DNA from: Dyadobacter frigoris
Lineage (GTDB): Bacteria > Bacteroidota > Bacteroidia > Cytophagales > Spirosomataceae
Direction of reading: 5' to 3'
Length of the DNA: 56,987 nucleotides
Assembly: GCF_005280585.1 (NCBI RefSeq)
Contig: NZ_SZVO01000027.1
Location: forward strand, 1 to 56,987
In this document: piece after piece, positions 54,282-56,987 of the stretch
Layout of the letters: each line of letters starts with the position of its first letter
Numbering within the stretch: position 1 is the stretch's first letter
The notes under the pieces: model-generated
The model's database searches: none
What the model was told of the DNA's origin: nothing
Seen by the model: the letters and a program-made list of their open reading frames with translations, nothing else
Position numbers and translations under genes: made by a program

Positions 54282-56129
54282 GTGAGAAATAGTACAGTAA
54301 AGAAATATTACAGTTTTTTAAAATTCAGAAGGAATTTTACAAGGTACAGCATTGACAAATTCAAAAGTTATGAAATTGTTATTTTCTGGCTTAAAAGTAT
54401 TCTGACCAGAAATCAGTTTCTTATCCTTTCGGGTATGATGGTGGGATGTAGTGCCGGATTTGCCGGTGTAATCTTAAAATCGCTGGTTCATTATATCCAC
54501 TACGTGATTCAGCACAAAGTGCATTTTGAAGGCCAGATTCTATTTTATTTGATTTTTCCTTTTTTAGGTGTTGTCCTTACTGTAATCGTGGTGAAAATAT
54601 TTTTTCATGGATTGGATAAAAAGGGGATACCTCTTATACTTTACGAAATTGCCCAGAATGCAAGTAATGTCTTACCCGTCAAAATGTATTCACAGATTGT
54701 GCAGAGTGCCATTACTGTTGGGCTGGGTGGCTCTGCTGGTCTGGAAAGCCCGATCGCGGTAACCGGCGCGGCTATCGGTTCGAATTTTGCTCAGACCTAT
54801 AAACTCGACTATCGCGAACGCACTTTACTTTTGGCAGCAGGGGCCACAGCCGGCATTGCTTCCGCATTTAACGCACCGATTGCCGGTGTAATGTTTGCTT
54901 TTGAAATCCTGCTAACCGGTGTGGTTTTCACCGACTTCATACCTCTGGTTGTCGCCGCAGTATGCGGCAGTTTGGTTTCCAGGGTCCTTTTGGACGAACA
55001 AGTTCTTTTTCAGTTCCACGCACGGGGCGTATTTAATTACCACAATCTTCCGTATTATTTAATCCTTGCCTTGTTATGCGGTTTATATGGCCGGTATTTT
55101 TTGGTCGTAAGCCAGCGTATGGAGGCTTTATTTCACCGTCTGAATTTCTCAAGGGTTAAAAAGGCCATGATTGGCGGTGCTGTTTTATCGCTGCTTTGCG
55201 TACTTTTTCCGCCACTATTCGGAGAGGGTTACGATACAATCAAATCCTTTACCAATGGGGAAATTTTCCAGGTTATTGATCGTAGCTTTTTTAGATATCT
55301 TGAATATAGGCAATGGGTTATTATTGTTTTTGTTGGCGTAATTTGTATGCTGAAAGTTTTTGCCACTTCAATTACAATCTACAGTGGCGGAAACGGCGGC
55401 AATTTTGCGCCGTCACTTTTTGCAGGGGGCTCTTTAGGTTTTGTACTCGCCCTGCTTTGTACACAGATCGGTCTTGCCGACGTACCGATGACCAACATGA
55501 TTATCGTCGGGATGGCTGGTGTGATGAGCGGGGTCATGTATGCGCCCTTAACGGCAATTTTTCTGATTGCAGAATCAAGTTCGGGTTATGACCTTTTTAT
55601 TCCTTTGATGATTGTATCAACAATTTCTTTTCTGATTGCAAAATGGTTTTCACCTATTTCTCCTGATTTAAAGGCTTTGGCCGAAAATGGACAGATTTTT
55701 ACCAGAGAGTATGATCGGAACCTTCTTTCACTGCTTCATACCATGGATTTACTGGATAAAGAGACCCAAATTGTTGATTATCAGGCGTCGGGTGAGGAGT
55801 TGGCTGAAGTGATAAGAAATGGAAAGAGAAACCTGATTGCGGTGCTGGATCAAAACCGGAATTTAAAAGGGGTTATAAATTTGAATGATATAAGGCCAAC
55901 ATTGTTCAACGAGAACAAAAATGAGTCGCTACTAATCGCATCATTGATGAAGGAACCAAAGACGGTTGTGGGCGAAAATGATTCAGTCGTTACAGTAGCG
56001 AAAAAGTTTGATCAGACTGGCCTGTGGAACTTACCTGTGATCAGAAAAACAGGAGAATTTGCCGGCTTTGTATCCAAATCGACGGTTTTGGACTGTTATA
56101 GAAGGCTCCTGCAGGAACATTCTGGTTAA
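54282..56129 (+). CDS. ClC-family chloride channel/transporter with CBS domains
   Basis: The 615-residue protein starts at a GTG; an ATG start would remove 51 residues including part of the first helix region. The ClC core (about 45-460) has LGGSAGLESPIAVTGAAIGS with the gating-type Glu155, FNAPIAGVMFAFEILLTG and GGNGGNFAPSLFAGG. Two CBS-like units follow (about 490-610: RNLIAVLDQNRNLKGVINLN, LPVIRKTGEFAGFVSKSTVL), which may sense nucleotides. The retained Glu favours a Cl-/H+ exchanger. It ends the rightward stress group. Confidence 0.93.
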   Translation: MRNSTVKKYYSFLKFRRNFTRYSIDKFKSYEIVIFWLKSILTRNQFLILSGMMVGCSAGFAGVILKSLVHYIHYVIQHKVHFEGQILFYLIFPFLGVVLTVIVVKIFFHGLDKKGIPLILYEIAQNASNVLPVKMYSQIVQSAITVGLGGSAGLESPIAVTGAAIGSNFAQTYKLDYRERTLLLAAGATAGIASAFNAPIAGVMFAFEILLTGVVFTDFIPLVVAAVCGSLVSRVLLDEQVLFQFHARGVFNYHNLPYYLILALLCGLYGRYFLVVSQRMEALFHRLNFSRVKKAMIGGAVLSLLCVLFPPLFGEGYDTIKSFTNGEIFQVIDRSFFRYLEYRQWVIIVFVGVICMLKVFATSITIYSGGNGGNFAPSLFAGGSLGFVLALLCTQIGLADVPMTNMIIVGMAGVMSGVMYAPLTAIFLIAESSSGYDLFIPLMIVSTISFLIAKWFSPISPDLKALAENGQIFTREYDRNLLSLLHTMDLLDKETQIVDYQASGEELAEVIRNGKRNLIAVLDQNRNLKGVINLNDIRPTLFNENKNESLLIASLMKEPKTVVGENDSVVTVAKKFDQTGLWNLPVIRKTGEFAGFVSKSTVLDCYRRLLQEHSG

Positions 56130-56189
56130 AAGGAGCATCACTTAAATTTTTGCGCTGATCGGGATTTTAAGAAAGCTGCAAGATGTAAG

Positions 56190-56232
56190 GTAAAAGGCCC
56201 CGGATATGAGTTTTCATTCCTTGGCCTTTTAC
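56190..56232. terminator. Shared terminator between ClC and efflux genes
   Basis: GTAAAAGGCC (56190-56199) pairs with GGCCTTTTAC (56223-56232) across a 23-base loop, between two convergent genes. The T-tract is weak. Confidence 0.5.
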
Positions 56233-56261
56233 ATGCGTTGATTTCGGTTAAATTCTAATGA

Positions 56262-56987
56262 TTATTCCCAACCACCACCAAGCGACCTGTACAAATCAAT
56301 CAAAGCTAAATGCTGATCTTTTTGAACTTCTGTCAATGCCAGTTCCGCTTCCAAAACATTTTTCTGAGCAGTAATAATTTCAAGGTAGGTAGCATAACCA
56401 GTCGTGAAAAGATCTCTTGATGTTATAACTGCCAGTTGTAAAACGTCAACTTCCTGCTTCTTGAAATCTGAGATTTTCTTCGTGTTTTCTATCTTTTTCA
56501 AACTTGTACTCACTTCCTGGAAACCAGTCAAAATTGCTTTGTTATAAGCATATAACGATTCAATGCTAGCCGCTTCAAAACGTTTTTGGCCTGCTTTAAG
56601 TCCTTTGCGATTGAAAATAGGAGCTGCTAATCCTCCCAGTGCGTTATACGCTATCGAGCCGGGATTGAACAATAAAGAACCTTTAAAAGCATTAAATCCT
56701 AATAATCCAGTAATATTTAAAGAAGGTAAAAATGCCAGTCTCGCAGCTTGCAGATCTGCATGATTTGCCAATAATTCCAGTTCCGCCTGGGAAAACGTCC
56801 CAATAAAAGATTCAGACTGTTTTCAGCTTCCACCATGCGTTGGTTGATCTGAATTTCCAGGCTTTGCGTATTTAGTAATTGCGCCGTAAACTGTCTTACT
56901 CCCAATTCATTTGCCCTTCCTCCTTCTTTTTGGATTTTGATATTTTCAACTGCGGATTGCTGTAAAGTGATATTCTTTTGAATAATC
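56262..56987 (-). pseudogene. TolC/NodT-type outer-membrane efflux protein, partial and damaged
   Basis: The gene enters from the right edge on the minus strand. The first part reads ELGVRQFTAQLLNTQSLEIQ and MVEAENSLNLLLGRFP; the second part, in another frame, reads AELELLANHADLQAARLAFL, PSLNITGLLGFNAF, then two long helices and YRSLGGGWE to the stop at 56262. Relatives have about 30-35 residues between GRFPQ and RQAELEL that are missing here; the junction lies near 56785-56792 and shifts the frame. The family forms trimeric outer-membrane exit ducts of RND pumps. Deletion or misassembly; the 5' end is outside the window. Confidence 0.82.

Overview
The window looks like chromosomal DNA of a Bacteroidota bacterium, most likely order Cytophagales (Dyadobacter/Spirosoma-like; the genus is inference). 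The pointers are outer-membrane beta-barrel receptors with an N-terminal carboxypeptidase-regulatory domain, a FecR/ECF-sigma pair driving a TonB receptor with DUF4374 lipoproteins, LytS/LytTR regulators, Bat proteins, a CTnDOT-type integrase, TAnnTTTG-type promoters and a lack of Shine-Dalgarno sequences.

Layout. (1) 1-8350: a truncated outer-membrane receptor, a divergent LytS-type kinase and LytTR regulator, KTSC and SYLF proteins, an HU-like protein and a second, intact receptor. (2) 8381-16325: an iron/siderophore locus resembling Bacteroides XusABC, with a Fur-like DNA-binding stub, a frameshifted PepSY protein, a DUF4374 lipoprotein and a TonB receptor, followed by a second DUF4374 lipoprotein coupled to an anti-sigma factor and an ECF sigma factor. 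Two matching promoter-like motifs tie the receptor operon to the anti-sigma operon. (3) 16500-17000: three decaying copies of a hairpin-rich repeat whose core can fold into a cloverleaf. (4) 17222-34811: mostly housekeeping and metabolism: esterase-SMP30 fusion, phosphocholine-specific phospholipase C, asparaginase, TatD, polysaccharide deacetylase, GltD/GltB, and a BatB-BatC-PurC-STAS operon. (5) 34942-35348: tRNA-Ser, tRNA-Pro and tRNA-Arg. (6) 35601-39607: next to tRNA-Arg, a degenerate island edge with a broken tyrosine integrase, a DinB pseudogene, a methyltransferase and a DUF305 pseudogene. (7) 39570-56129: a compact ion, pH and osmotic-stress block in two divergent halves: a CPA1 Na+/H+ antiporter, a small unknown protein, MscS, DUF389 and NhaA leftward; trehalose-phosphate synthase/phosphatase (frameshifted), an APC permease, an AGCS symporter, an outer-membrane receptor and a ClC protein rightward. 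(8) The right edge holds a partial, damaged TolC-type efflux protein.

The best leads are the duplicated DUF4374 protein inside the sigma/anti-sigma operon with its shared promoter motif, the cloverleaf repeat array, and the tRNA-Arg-linked ionic-stress block. Several otherwise conserved genes (PepSY protein, trehalose synthase, efflux protein) carry small indels. These could be true decay or sequencing/assembly errors. The integrase, DinB and DUF305 remnants carry several lesions each and are more convincingly dead.
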